Below are positions 26,708-35,194 of a stretch of DNA of 64,000 nt, piece by piece. Position numbers and translations under genes: made by a program. This DNA comes from Seleniibacterium sp963677135 (lineage in GTDB: Bacteria; Desulfobacterota; Desulfuromonadia; Desulfuromonadales; Geopsychrobacteraceae), in NCBI GenBank assembly GCA_963677135.2, contig CAXXLS010000017.1, positions 558,001 through 622,000 of the forward strand. The letters are read 5' to 3'. The notes under the pieces were generated by a model. That model made no database searches and was not told where the DNA came from. It saw only the letters and a list, made by a program, of their open reading frames with translations. How positions within the stretch are numbered: position 1 is the first letter of the stretch; every line of letters begins with the position of its first letter.

Positions 26708-28093
26708 ATGGAAACACGTGAAGTTGAATATGCGATTGTCGGGGTCGGTACCGCCGGTCTCGGAGCCTTTAGCCGGATTCGTAAACAGACTGACAGCGTC
26801 ATCCTGATTCAGCATGGTCCCTACGGAACAACCTGTGCGCGTGTCGGGTGTATGCCAAGCAAGATGCTGATAGCCGCAGCAGACCTGGCTCATGGCATCG
26901 ATCACGGCAGTTTCTTCGGAATCGACGGCGCGTACCGGGTGAACGGACCCCGGGTGTTCGAACGGATCAAGGAGGATCGGGCCAAAACTTTCGTCGGAGG
27001 GGTCCTCAAATACGTCAACAGTATTCCGGAGACGTTCAAGCTTGAGGGGCGGGCGTCCTTTGTTGACGCCCATACTCTGGATGTCGATGGCAAGGTCCGG
27101 ATCACCGCCGATAAAATTATTCTCGCCTGTGGGTCGACTCCTTTTATCCCCCGGGTTTTCGATCCCCTCCATGAGCTTGTAGACACCAGTGACACCATCT
27201 TTGAACTCGAGGACCTGCCGGAATCATTGGCCGTAGTCGGTTTGGGAGTCATTGCCCTGGAACTCGGCCAGGCTTTTCACCGACTCGGCGTCAGGACCAC
27301 CCTGTATGGTCGCAGCGGACGGATCGGGTCCTTCACTCATCCCGCTATGCAGAGTACGGTCATGACGACTCTTAAGCAGGAGCTTGATATTGTCCCCCAG
27401 GGGAATTTTACCGCCGCCAGAAAAGTCGCCGACGGCTTTGAACTGACTTATCGGACCGCTGATGGCGAGGATATCGTCCGGACGTATGAACGGGTGCTGG
27501 TCGCCAGTGGCAGAGTCTCCAATCTGCGCACCATGAACCTGGAAAAATCAGGACTCCTTCTCGATGAACGGGGGATGCCTGTATACGATCCTCTGACCAT
27601 GCAATGCGGTGACGGCAGAATTTTCGTAGCCGGAGACGCCACCGAGGACCTTCCCTTGTGGCACGAAGCGTACACCGAAGGACGCATAGCGGCGGACAGC
27701 GCCATGGCCTATCCTGACCGCAAGGAAGGAAAAAGGGCGGCCGGCCTGGGGATCTATTTTACTGATCCGCAGATGGCCATCGTCGGCGCCGAGTATCGAC
27801 GTCTTGACCAGGATAACCTCGTAATCGGGCGCGCCCCGATGGGGAAGGGGCCGCGTCATGAAATCTATCATGATCAGCGAGGCCTGATTCAGATTTACGC
27901 TGAAAAAGGGACGGGAGTTCTGCTTGGTGCGGAAATCTTCGGTCGCGGCGCCGAGCATATGGCCCACTCCCTGGTTCTGGCCGTCGAGCATAACATGACG
28001 GTTGAGGAGATGCTGCGCATGCCGATCTACCATCCATCCCTGGAAGAGGTCATGAAAGCGGCCTTGAACCACGCCCTGTCCCAATTGAAATGA
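26708..28093 (+). CDS. dihydrolipoyl dehydrogenase-family flavoprotein
   Basis: A 461-residue class I pyridine nucleotide-disulfide oxidoreductase. The FAD loop VGVGTAGLGA opens the protein. The redox-active disulfide is C43 and C48 in TTCARVGCMPSK. The NAD-binding loop VVGLGVIALELGQ is near 178. The FAD-phosphate motif IFVAGDAT lies near 305. The C-terminal His442/Glu447 pair in YHPSLEEV is the general acid/base dyad. It could be the E3 lipoamide dehydrogenase, but no E1, E2 or glycine-cleavage genes are nearby, so a role as a stand-alone disulfide reductase is possible. GAGAGGGA serves as ribosome site. Confidence 0.88.
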   Translation: METREVEYAIVGVGTAGLGAFSRIRKQTDSVILIQHGPYGTTCARVGCMPSKMLIAAADLAHGIDHGSFFGIDGAYRVNGPRVFERIKEDRAKTFVGGVLKYVNSIPETFKLEGRASFVDAHTLDVDGKVRITADKIILACGSTPFIPRVFDPLHELVDTSDTIFELEDLPESLAVVGLGVIALELGQAFHRLGVRTTLYGRSGRIGSFTHPAMQSTVMTTLKQELDIVPQGNFTAARKVADGFELTYRTADGEDIVRTYERVLVASGRVSNLRTMNLEKSGLLLDERGMPVYDPLTMQCGDGRIFVAGDATEDLPLWHEAYTEGRIAADSAMAYPDRKEGKRAAGLGIYFTDPQMAIVGAEYRRLDQDNLVIGRAPMGKGPRHEIYHDQRGLIQIYAEKGTGVLLGAEIFGRGAEHMAHSLVLAVEHNMTVEEMLRMPIYHPSLEEVMKAALNHALSQLK

Positions 28094-28291
28094 CGGATTC
28101 TCCAACATAGGGATTCCGGCCCTGGTGACCGAGATGCGGGACATCAAACATGACTACGCCAGGGCGTCGAAGCCAGGACCGGAATCGAGAAATAGCCTGC
28201 TTCAACATCCTGTCCGGCGTCCGTGCCCATGAACAGGCGGGCCCTCAAGGAATCGGGGGCAGGGGCCAACTGAACCAGTCGTCGCTGAATG

Positions 28292-28384
28292 CTATGTTTC
28301 CCGAAACTGAAAAATCACCAGCGCCACTGCGGCGACAACGCAAATGGTCACGGTCATGGGGTAGGCCGTCTGGTTGATCGGCAT
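28292..28384 (-). CDS. possible single-span membrane microprotein
   Basis: A tentative 30-residue product starting MPINQTAYPM, followed by a hydrophobic run (TVTICVVAAVALVIFQF) and a short polar end: the profile of a one-helix membrane peptide. Upstream codons in the same frame (EPNKAEKINK) are hydrophilic and plausible too, so the true start might be further upstream at a non-ATG codon. No good ribosome site is seen. It lies downstream of purB, past the purB hairpin. No family recognised. Confidence 0.3.
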   Translation of the reverse strand: MPINQTAYPMTVTICVVAAVALVIFQFRET

Positions 28385-28525
28385 GCCGACCAGGGCGACT
28401 TTGTTGATTTTTTCGGCTTTGTTGGGCTCACTGGATAGATCTTTTCTGGAGTGGATAAAAATGCGCGGAAAGGCTATACCGGTTTTCAGGGGAGGGCAAG
28501 ACCCTATTGTGTTGCGATTGTGTAA

Positions 28526-28572
28526 AGAAGGAGCCGCAAGCAACCATCAGGTGATCGCTTGCGGCTCCTTCT
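28526..28572 (-). terminator. hairpin downstream of purB
   Basis: AGAAGGAGCCGCAAGC (28526-28541) pairs perfectly with GCTTGCGGCTCCTTCT (28557-28572), a 16-bp stem. On the minus strand it is followed by TTTACACAA, a short T-run. It starts 25 bases after the purB stop and is its likely terminator. Confidence 0.7.
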
Positions 28573-28596
28573 GCTCAGGTTGGCCGAGGACCAACC

Positions 28597-29952
28597 TTAT
28601 TTGAGGAAGTCGACGATGCGCTGTGCCATGCCGGTGTAACTGCCGGGAGTCATTTCGACAAGGCGCTGCTTGTCGGCAGCATCGAGGTTCAGGCTGTTGA
28701 TGAAGTCGCGGATGGTTTCACGGTCAATCTTGTTGCCGCGGGTCAGTTCCTTGAGCTTTTCATAGGGTTTTTCAATCCCCGCCTTGCGCATGACGGTCTG
28801 AATCGGTTCGGCGAGAACTTCCCAGGCGTTATCCAGGTCGTCAGCCAGGTTTTGCTGGTTGAGCTTGAGCTTGCTCATCCCCTTTAGGGTCGATTTATAG
28901 GCGATCATACTGTAACCGAAACCGACACCCATATTCCGCAATACTGTGGAGTCGGTCAGGTCACGCTGGAGCCTGGAAATCGGCAGTTTGGTCGATAGAT
29001 GCTGGAAGATGGCGTTGGCCAGTCCGCAGTTACCTTCCGAGTTTTCGAAGTCGATGGGATTGACCTTGTGGGGCATGGTGGAGGACCCGACTTCGCCTTT
29101 GACGGTTTTCTGACCGAAGTAGGCCATGGAAATATAGGTCCAGATATCGCGGTTGAAATCGATGAGGATCGTATTCCAGCGGGCCATGGCGTCGAACAGC
29201 TCGGCCATGTAGTCATGCGGTTCGATCTGGGTAGTGAACAGGTTCTGGCAAAGGCCCAGTTCGCCTTCGATCACCTGCCTGGTCAGGGCGACCCAGTCAA
29301 CCTCGGGATAGGCAGACAGGTGGGCGTTGAAGTTGCCGACCGCGCCGTTGAGCTTGCCGAGCAGGTCGACGTCGGCTATTTTGCTGCTCTGCCTGGCCAG
29401 GCGGTTGGCGAACACCGCAAGTTCTTTGCCGATGGTGGTCGGAGAAGCGGTCTGTCCATGGGTCCGCGCGAGCATGGGCACGGCGCTGAACTCCCTGGCC
29501 ATCCCCTTGATGCCGTCGACGATCTGCTGCTGCAGGGGGACGAGGGCGGCGAGGCCATCCTTGAGCATCAGGGCATGGGAGAGGTTGTTGATATCTTCCG
29601 AGGTGCAGGCAAAGTGAATAAACTCGGAGATCTCCTCCAGTGACGTCCCGGCAATCTGCTCTTTCAGATAATATTCGACCGCCTTCACGTCGTGATTGGT
29701 GACGGCTTCAATTTTTTTGATTTTTTCGGCTTCTTCCGGGGTGAAGTCGACGACAATCCGGCGCAGGGTCTGTTCTTCTTCGACAGTCAGGGTCCGACAT
29801 TCGGGAATGCCGGCTTCGCCGCACAGGGTGATAAGCCACATCACCTCAACCTTGACCCGGTTCTTCAACAGGGCATATTCGGAAAAACACTCTTCCAGTT
29901 CTGTCACCTTGGACGCATAGCGGCCGTCGATAGGACTGATTGCAGTAATCAT
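28597..29952 (-). CDS. purB: adenylosuccinate lyase
   Basis: A 451-residue fumarase/aspartase-superfamily enzyme. It acts twice in purine synthesis, on SAICAR and on adenylosuccinate. The length and N-terminus (ISPIDGRYASKV) match the E. coli-type PurB rather than the shorter Bacillus type. Visible family boxes are TSEDINNLSHAL, ARTHGQTASPTT (catalytic His) and the superfamily signature GSSTMPHKVNPIDFENSEG with the mobile-loop catalytic Ser. ATG has AAAGGAG at 29961-29967. It stands alone and does not sit with other pur genes. A 16-bp hairpin follows. Confidence 0.96.
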   Translation of the reverse strand: MITAISPIDGRYASKVTELEECFSEYALLKNRVKVEVMWLITLCGEAGIPECRTLTVEEEQTLRRIVVDFTPEEAEKIKKIEAVTNHDVKAVEYYLKEQIAGTSLEEISEFIHFACTSEDINNLSHALMLKDGLAALVPLQQQIVDGIKGMAREFSAVPMLARTHGQTASPTTIGKELAVFANRLARQSSKIADVDLLGKLNGAVGNFNAHLSAYPEVDWVALTRQVIEGELGLCQNLFTTQIEPHDYMAELFDAMARWNTILIDFNRDIWTYISMAYFGQKTVKGEVGSSTMPHKVNPIDFENSEGNCGLANAIFQHLSTKLPISRLQRDLTDSTVLRNMGVGFGYSMIAYKSTLKGMSKLKLNQQNLADDLDNAWEVLAEPIQTVMRKAGIEKPYEKLKELTRGNKIDRETIRDFINSLNLDAADKQRLVEMTPGSYTGMAQRIVDFLK

Positions 29953-30175
29953 TGATTCAACTCCTTTATCGTTTTCGAAGACGGCACTATACCTGCGACG
30001 CTATGGTGACCGCAACTTTTTTGTTTGTTTCTGGGGCTTTGCCTTTAAAAGAGGTCGCGCTATAAGAATAAGGCACCTGTCAGTAAAAAATTATAGTACG
30101 TAGATTGTCCAATCAAACCAGTCATGGCACTATACGGAACGTACAGATTATTATTTTGTTGTTCGAGGGGACGTT

Positions 30176-31099
30176 ATGAAAAAAAAACAGAATAAGTCAG
30201 TTTCCCTGGTCCTGGGGAGTGGTGGCGCCCGCGGTCTTGCCCACATCGGGGTGATCGAGGCTCTCGAAGAGCACGGTTATCGGATTGAATCGATTTCCGG
30301 CTCATCCATGGGCGCGTTGATTGGCGGGATCTACGCCGCCGGTGAGCTTAATACCTATACCAAGTGGGTCTGCGCCCTGGATAGGTTGGATGTGCTTAAA
30401 CTGCTCGACCTGTCGTTCAGCGGCAAAGCCCTGTTCAAGGGGGAGCGGATTATCGAGACCCTCAAAGACCTGATCGGCGATCGTGAAATCAGGGATCTGC
30501 CGATCACCTATACGGCCGTAGCGACCGACCTTGAGCACAGCAAGGAAGTCTGGTTGTCGCACGGACCGCTGTTTGACGCCATTCGCGCCTCCATCGCTTT
30601 CCCCACCGTATTTTCCGCATTCAACTATCAGGGACGAACCCTGGTTGACGGTGGGCTGCTCAATCCCGTTCCCATCGCTCCGACCTTACGCGATATGACC
30701 GATCTGACCATCGCGGTCAGCCTGAGCGGCAAATCCCGCTTCGGAGAATCCCGGGAGGTGCCGGTCAAGGCTGTTGAACCGCGCAACCGCTACCACCAGA
30801 AAATTTACGACTTCATCAACGGTCTTCAGGAGATGATTAACGGCCATGATCAGGACGAAGACGATACCGGCATTTTCGATGTCATCTCCATGAGTATCGA
30901 TGCCATGCAGTCGACCATCGCCAATTACAAGCTGGCCGGGCACTCGCCGGACATCCTCATTGAACTGCCCAAAGATATCTGCACCATCTACGAATTCGAG
31001 CGTGCGAGGGAGATGATCAATATCGGCAAGGAAAAAACCGAGCAGGTGCTGGAAGCCTACGCCAGGAAAACCGCTGACAAACAGGAAGAAAAAGGCTAG
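30176..31099 (+). CDS. patatin-like phospholipase, RssA type
   Basis: A 307-residue serine lipid hydrolase. The oxyanion-hole loop GSGGARG lies at 14-20, the nucleophile elbow GSSMG at 42-46 with Ser44, and the catalytic Asp in VDGG near 158, so the Ser-Asp dyad is complete. There is no signal peptide, so it acts in the cytoplasm or is secreted by another route. The C-terminal 100 residues are helical and acidic (GHDQDEDDTG) and family-variable. GAGGGGACG precedes ATG. Its end converges on the Lon-like gene through a GC-rich hairpin. Confidence 0.88.
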   Translation: MKKKQNKSVSLVLGSGGARGLAHIGVIEALEEHGYRIESISGSSMGALIGGIYAAGELNTYTKWVCALDRLDVLKLLDLSFSGKALFKGERIIETLKDLIGDREIRDLPITYTAVATDLEHSKEVWLSHGPLFDAIRASIAFPTVFSAFNYQGRTLVDGGLLNPVPIAPTLRDMTDLTIAVSLSGKSRFGESREVPVKAVEPRNRYHQKIYDFINGLQEMINGHDQDEDDTGIFDVISMSIDAMQSTIANYKLAGHSPDILIELPKDICTIYEFERAREMINIGKEKTEQVLEAYARKTADKQEEKG

Positions 31100-31106
31100 C
31101 GGCCGG

Positions 31107-31137
31107 GTCGGGCCGGAGATCAGGTCTCCGGCCCGAC
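31107..31137. terminator. convergent GC-rich hairpin
   Basis: GTCGGGCCGGAGA (31107-31119) and TCTCCGGCCCGAC (31125-31137) form a perfect 13-bp stem with a 5-base loop between the patatin and Lon-like genes. The right arm is also the last codons of the Lon-like gene. There is no T-tract, so termination may be bidirectional and factor-assisted. Confidence 0.6.
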
Positions 31138-33567
31138 TGGCTGCTCTATTCGTCCTCCCCCTCGGTCTTTTCGGCGTTTTTTTTTGCCGAAGCTGACAGC
31201 CAGTTCGGCCATTTCCCTCAGTCGCTGGTTGACCCGGTCGTTGACCGACCCGGGTGGCCAGCAGCCATCATCCTGCATGGCTCCGGCTTCGACCCCGGAA
31301 AGAATTTCAATCCCCTGGTCGATGGTGGAAACGCTCCAGATGTGAAACCGACCCTGCTCGACGGCCCTGATGACTTCGGGTTTGAGCATCAGGTTCTTGC
31401 GGTTCGCCTCGGGAATGATGACCCCTTGCCGGCCGGTCAGGCCTCGTGCCTTGCAGACTGCGTAGAAGCCTTCAATCTTCTGGTTGACACCGCCGATGGG
31501 CTGGATTTTGCCAAGCTGGTTGACGCTGCCGGTTACGGCGATGTCCTGGCGCAGCGGCAGGCGGGACAGGCTGGACAGCAGGGCGTACAGTTCGGTGCTG
31601 GACGCGCTGTCGCCATCGACCCCCGAATAATTCTGTTCGAAGCAGATCGATGCTGACAGCGTCAAGGGTTTGTCGTTGCCGTAACGTTCCCCGAAAAAAC
31701 CGCTCAGAATCAGCAGCCCCTTGTCATGAATAGGGCCGGAAAGTTTGACCTCCCGTTCGATGTTGATCATGCCGTTTTTGCCCAGAAACGTCCTCACTGT
31801 CACGCGCGAGGGCATGCCGAAACTGTAGTCCCCCAATTGATAGACGGCCAGGCCGTTGATCTGCCCGATGACATCCCCTTCGGTGTCGATGAGGATGGTC
31901 CCTTCCTCGATCAGTTCACGGATCCGTTCTTCCATCTTGTTGGATCGGTAGATGCGCGCTTCCAGGGCCTGATCCACATGACTGGCCGCCACGATGGACG
32001 CCTTTTCGCGCCTGGCGTAATAGGACGCCTCATGGATCAAGTCGGTGATGTCGGAAAAGCTTGACGACAGATGCCTCTGGTCCTCCACCAGGCGGGCCGA
32101 AAATTCGACGGTGCGCGCGACGGCTTCCGGGTTGTAGTGGAGGAGTTTGTCCTCGTTGCATTTGGTCCCGATGAACAGGGCAAACAGTTGGATATTGCCG
32201 AAACTGTTGCGCATCATCTGGTCGAAATCGACTTTGACTTTGAAGTATTTGCGAAAATCGGGATCAAGCTGGAAGAGCAGGTAATAAAGTTCCGGGGTGC
32301 CGATCAGAACGATCTTGCACTCCAGGGGGATCGGTTCCGGTTTCAGGCTGACCGTCGCGATAAGGCGATATTGCTCAGCCATGTCTTCCAGCCGGATCTG
32401 CTGGTTCCTGATGGTGCGCTTCAGGGCTTCATAGGTGAACAGGTTCAGCAGCACCTCGCGGCAGTCAAGGATCAGGTAGCCGCCATTGGCCTTATGCAGG
32501 GCACCGGCCTTGATCATCTGGAAATCGGTGACGGCGCTGCCCATCTGGATAATATGCTCGATGCGCCCGAAGACGTTGAAGTAGGTCGGGTTGGCCTCGT
32601 AAACGACCGGTGCGCCTTCCAGCCCACTGTTGTCGATCAGCAGGTTGACCCGGAAGTTTTCAAAGGAGGGGCCGCTTTCGGGGGGCGTCAACCCGGGGAT
32701 GCTGATTCGCGGTTTCTGCTCTTCGTGAAGTTCTTCGACCTGCTTGATGATATTTTTCTTGCACCGGCTGAAATGCTCGATAACCCGCTGCTGGTAGGCG
32801 TATTTGCGTTCCAGGGTTTCAAACAGGTGGCCAATGGTATAAAGCAGGACCTCCCGGGCCACATTGAGAATTTTCTCCCGCAGTTCCTCGTCGATTTTAC
32901 GGATATTGAGAAGGAACTCGTCAATCCGCTCCTGGAGCATGGTCCCCTTCACGTCCAGATCGTCCTTTTGCTGGGGAGTGAGCTCCTCGAACTCCTTCTG
33001 CGAGATGGGTTTGCCGTCTTTCAGGGGAATCAGGACCAGTCCGTTGGGAGCCTGCTGGATGGAAAAGCCGTTCTCCTCTGCCTGGTGTTCCAGGGCCTGA
33101 AACAGTTTTTTCTTGTGTTCCTGGTAGGCCTGGCTGATTTTCTTCTTCTGCTCCTGGTACTCCTTGCTCTCGAAACATTTCGGGACCTCTTCGCTCAGCC
33201 GCTCGACCAGCTTGTCGACGTCCTTTTTGAATTCGTGCCCACTTCCCGCCGGCAGCCTGATATGCTCGGGATTGCTCCCTTCATCAAAATCGTAGACATA
33301 ACACCAGTCGGACGGAACCGGACGCTCCTGCGCCCTGGATTCAAGAATCTTCTTGATGGTTGAGGAGCGGCCGCTTCCTGGCTGCCCGAGGACAAACAGG
33401 TTGAAGCCACTGTCGGTGATGCCGAGGCCGAAATCGATGGCAGCCAGAGCCCGTTCCTGGCCGATGGTGACGTCCAGTCCCGGCAGCTCCGCCGTCGAGG
33501 CGAACTGAAATTGAGACGGGTCGCAATGCCAGCGCAATGAATCGGAGTGAAGACGCAGATCGTCCAC
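31120..33567 (-). CDS. Lon-like ATP-dependent protease (S16)
   Basis: An 815-residue protease of the Lon-related family that lacks the classical Lon N-domain. The nucleotide-binding loop reads GQPGSGRS (61-68), with Arg instead of the Walker A Lys. A long charged coiled-coil insertion follows (about 120-290), then the remaining AAA part (YLILDCREVLLN). The C-terminal S16 domain has the catalytic Ser in GVDGDSAS (about 652) and Lys in VNQKIEGF (about 695), so the dyad is complete. Translation starts at GTG with AAGGAG upstream. It probably degrades damaged or specific regulatory proteins; targets unknown. It ends in the convergent hairpin shared with the patatin gene. Confidence 0.9.
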   Translation of the reverse strand: MDDLRLHSDSLRWHCDPSQFQFASTAELPGLDVTIGQERALAAIDFGLGITDSGFNLFVLGQPGSGRSSTIKKILESRAQERPVPSDWCYVYDFDEGSNPEHIRLPAGSGHEFKKDVDKLVERLSEEVPKCFESKEYQEQKKKISQAYQEHKKKLFQALEHQAEENGFSIQQAPNGLVLIPLKDGKPISQKEFEELTPQQKDDLDVKGTMLQERIDEFLLNIRKIDEELREKILNVAREVLLYTIGHLFETLERKYAYQQRVIEHFSRCKKNIIKQVEELHEEQKPRISIPGLTPPESGPSFENFRVNLLIDNSGLEGAPVVYEANPTYFNVFGRIEHIIQMGSAVTDFQMIKAGALHKANGGYLILDCREVLLNLFTYEALKRTIRNQQIRLEDMAEQYRLIATVSLKPEPIPLECKIVLIGTPELYYLLFQLDPDFRKYFKVKVDFDQMMRNSFGNIQLFALFIGTKCNEDKLLHYNPEAVARTVEFSARLVEDQRHLSSSFSDITDLIHEASYYARREKASIVAASHVDQALEARIYRSNKMEERIRELIEEGTILIDTEGDVIGQINGLAVYQLGDYSFGMPSRVTVRTFLGKNGMINIEREVKLSGPIHDKGLLILSGFFGERYGNDKPLTLSASICFEQNYSGVDGDSASSTELYALLSSLSRLPLRQDIAVTGSVNQLGKIQPIGGVNQKIEGFYAVCKARGLTGRQGVIIPEANRKNLMLKPEVIRAVEQGRFHIWSVSTIDQGIEILSGVEAGAMQDDGCWPPGSVNDRVNQRLREMAELAVSFGKKKRRKDRGGGRIEQPVGPET

Positions 33568-33740
33568 GGGGAACTCCTTTCCGCGGCAGCTGCAGGGGTC
33601 GGATTCTGCCGCTCCTACTATCAGCGTAGCATTTCAGTTCCGGTTCGCAATCATCTGGAATAACGACAGTTCAGAGCATTCCCGCCGGGGGGCTGTTAAA
33701 ACCGGAAAAGGCTTGATGCCCGGTAAGAGGGGAAGGGGGC

Positions 33741-33777
33741 GGCTCCGAAGCTGCCTGGAAAAGCGGGCTTCGGAGCC
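33741..33777 (-). terminator. probable pfkA terminator
   Basis: GGCTCCGAAGC (33741-33751) pairs with GCTTCGGAGCC (33767-33777), an 11-bp stem just after the pfkA stop. On the minus strand a pyrimidine-rich CCCCCTTCCCCTCTT follows instead of a pure T-run. Confidence 0.6.
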
Positions 33778-33789
33778 GGTTCTGATTTC

Positions 33790-34752
33790 TCATATCGACA
33801 GCTGGTTGGCCAGTCTGGGATAGATGGGATTGATGGGCCTGATGCCGGCACCGGTGACCTTTTCGAGATCCGTCAGAATGATGTCGGCGCCATCGAGACC
33901 GACCATTTTTCCACTCTGGCCATTGAGCAGGGCCTCAACTGCGGCCTGGCCGAAACGGGCCCCCAGCATCCGGTCAAAAACCGATGGCGAGCCGCCCCGC
34001 TGATAGTGCCCGAGAACGATGACCCTGGTTTCAAAACCGATCCCATCCTTTATCTGGGTGGCGATGTCCTGGGCGCGCCCGGCTCCTTCAGCGACCAGGA
34101 TAATGGCGTTGGTGCGTTTTTCCTGGTAGCGTTTGCGAAGCTCTCTGCAGATCTGGTCAAGGTCGTACGGCTCTTCCGGGATCAGGCTGTACTCGGCCCC
34201 GGCGGCGATGGCGGCGACAACGGCCAGGTAGCCGCAGTTGCGTCCCATGATTTCGACGATGAAGGCACGATCGTGAGAACTGGCCGTATCCTTGAGATTG
34301 TCAACGGCACGGATGATGTTGTTGAGTGCCGTATCGACCCCAAGGGACTGGTCGGTGAATGGAATGTCGTTGTCGATGGAAGCGGGAATGCCGATGACCG
34401 GGATGCCGTGACTGTTGATGGCCTGGGCCCCGTTGAGGGATCCGTCGCCGCCGATGACGACCAGTCCTTCCACTCCCATTCCTTTAAGGTTCTGGCAGGC
34501 GAGGCGCAGACCTTCCTCGGTGCGCATCTCTTTGCAGCGGGCACTCTGCAGGAAGGTGCCGCCGCGCTGAAGGACGTTGCTGACCGATCGGGTGGACATG
34601 ATTTCATAAAGACGGTCAATCAGCCCCTGGTAGCCTTTCTGAATGCCGACCACTTCGAGGCCGCAGACCATTCCGGCCCGGACGACCGCTCTCACGGTCG
34701 CATTCATTCCTGAACAATCGCCACCACTGGTAAGAACTGCAATTCTCTTCAT
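33790..34752 (-). CDS. pfkA: ATP-dependent 6-phosphofructokinase
   Basis: A 320-residue enzyme, exactly the E. coli PfkA length from the MKRIAVLTSGGD start. It commits fructose 6-phosphate to glycolysis. The donor site has Gly104 in GGDGS and Ala124 in PASIDND, the ATP-type combination, with Asp127 as catalytic base. The effector-side N-terminal GGDCSGMN loop is intact. The start at 34752 is preferred to an upstream ATG at 34770 because family length and alignment begin here; GGAGAAAG lies upstream. It contrasts with the PPi-type enzyme at 6.0-7.2 kb, so the cell can run both reactions. Confidence 0.93.
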   Translation of the reverse strand: MKRIAVLTSGGDCSGMNATVRAVVRAGMVCGLEVVGIQKGYQGLIDRLYEIMSTRSVSNVLQRGGTFLQSARCKEMRTEEGLRLACQNLKGMGVEGLVVIGGDGSLNGAQAINSHGIPVIGIPASIDNDIPFTDQSLGVDTALNNIIRAVDNLKDTASSHDRAFIVEIMGRNCGYLAVVAAIAAGAEYSLIPEEPYDLDQICRELRKRYQEKRTNAIILVAEGAGRAQDIATQIKDGIGFETRVIVLGHYQRGGSPSVFDRMLGARFGQAAVEALLNGQSGKMVGLDGADIILTDLEKVTGAGIRPINPIYPRLANQLSI

Positions 34753-35194
34753 ATCTATCACTTTCTCCATGAATCTTCTGACGCCTGTTATTGCTCTCGG
34801 CCCCAGGTCTTTTTAAAATCAGAATGTTGGTCTCTTGTTACGATCCCGTTCCCGGTTTGTTGCGGTCTGAAAAAAATGAGATCATTGCACTGATCGCATC
34901 ATGGCCGTATGGTGATGCCGGGATCACTGTCAATCATGATGCGAAAACTACCGCGGGGAAGCGGTCCGGGGCAGGCTGAAGCAGCATTGGTTCGCCGACT
35001 TGTCCAGACATTTACATTACCCTTGTTTTCAGTAAAGAACAAGGGGGGTGGACTTTCTGTGATTTGGGAGTAGAGTTACTCCTGCCCCCCGGACTGGAAC
35101 AACGACCGAACGTGGCTGGATTCTCCCCGGACGATGCGTTAGAATGATCTTTAACTATCTGGAACTATAATTGGAAAACTCAAGGAAGCTTGCT
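34753..35194. other. divergent intergenic region, 442 bp
   Basis: Separates pfkA (leftward) from the M16 peptidase pair (rightward). It contains an 8-bp hairpin (CCCTTGTT 35021-35028 with AACAAGGG 35039-35046, no T-tract) and a TATAAT at 35166-35171 only 23 bases before the peptidase ATG, without a good -35. A short frame at 34791-34979 is not called. Confidence 0.4.

Larger units (their letters stand above)
28094..28596. other. 503-bp intergenic region
   Basis: Between the convergent flavoprotein gene and purB. It contains the purB hairpin (28526-28572) and a possible 30-residue membrane peptide gene (28292-28384), listed separately. Nothing else is recognisable. Confidence 0.4.

Noticed and set aside
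26342..27172. Minus-strand open frame of 276 residues across an intergenic region and a flavoprotein start
   Set aside because: No ribosome site or recognisable domain; half of it is antisense to an intact gene.
31107..31137. Attachment site or mobile-element end
   Set aside because: The perfect inverted repeat is better explained as a convergent transcript end; there is no integrase or matching repeat.
32071..33363. Long plus-strand open frame of 430 residues
   Set aside because: Antisense to the Lon-like protease; a mirror of its coiled-coil codons.
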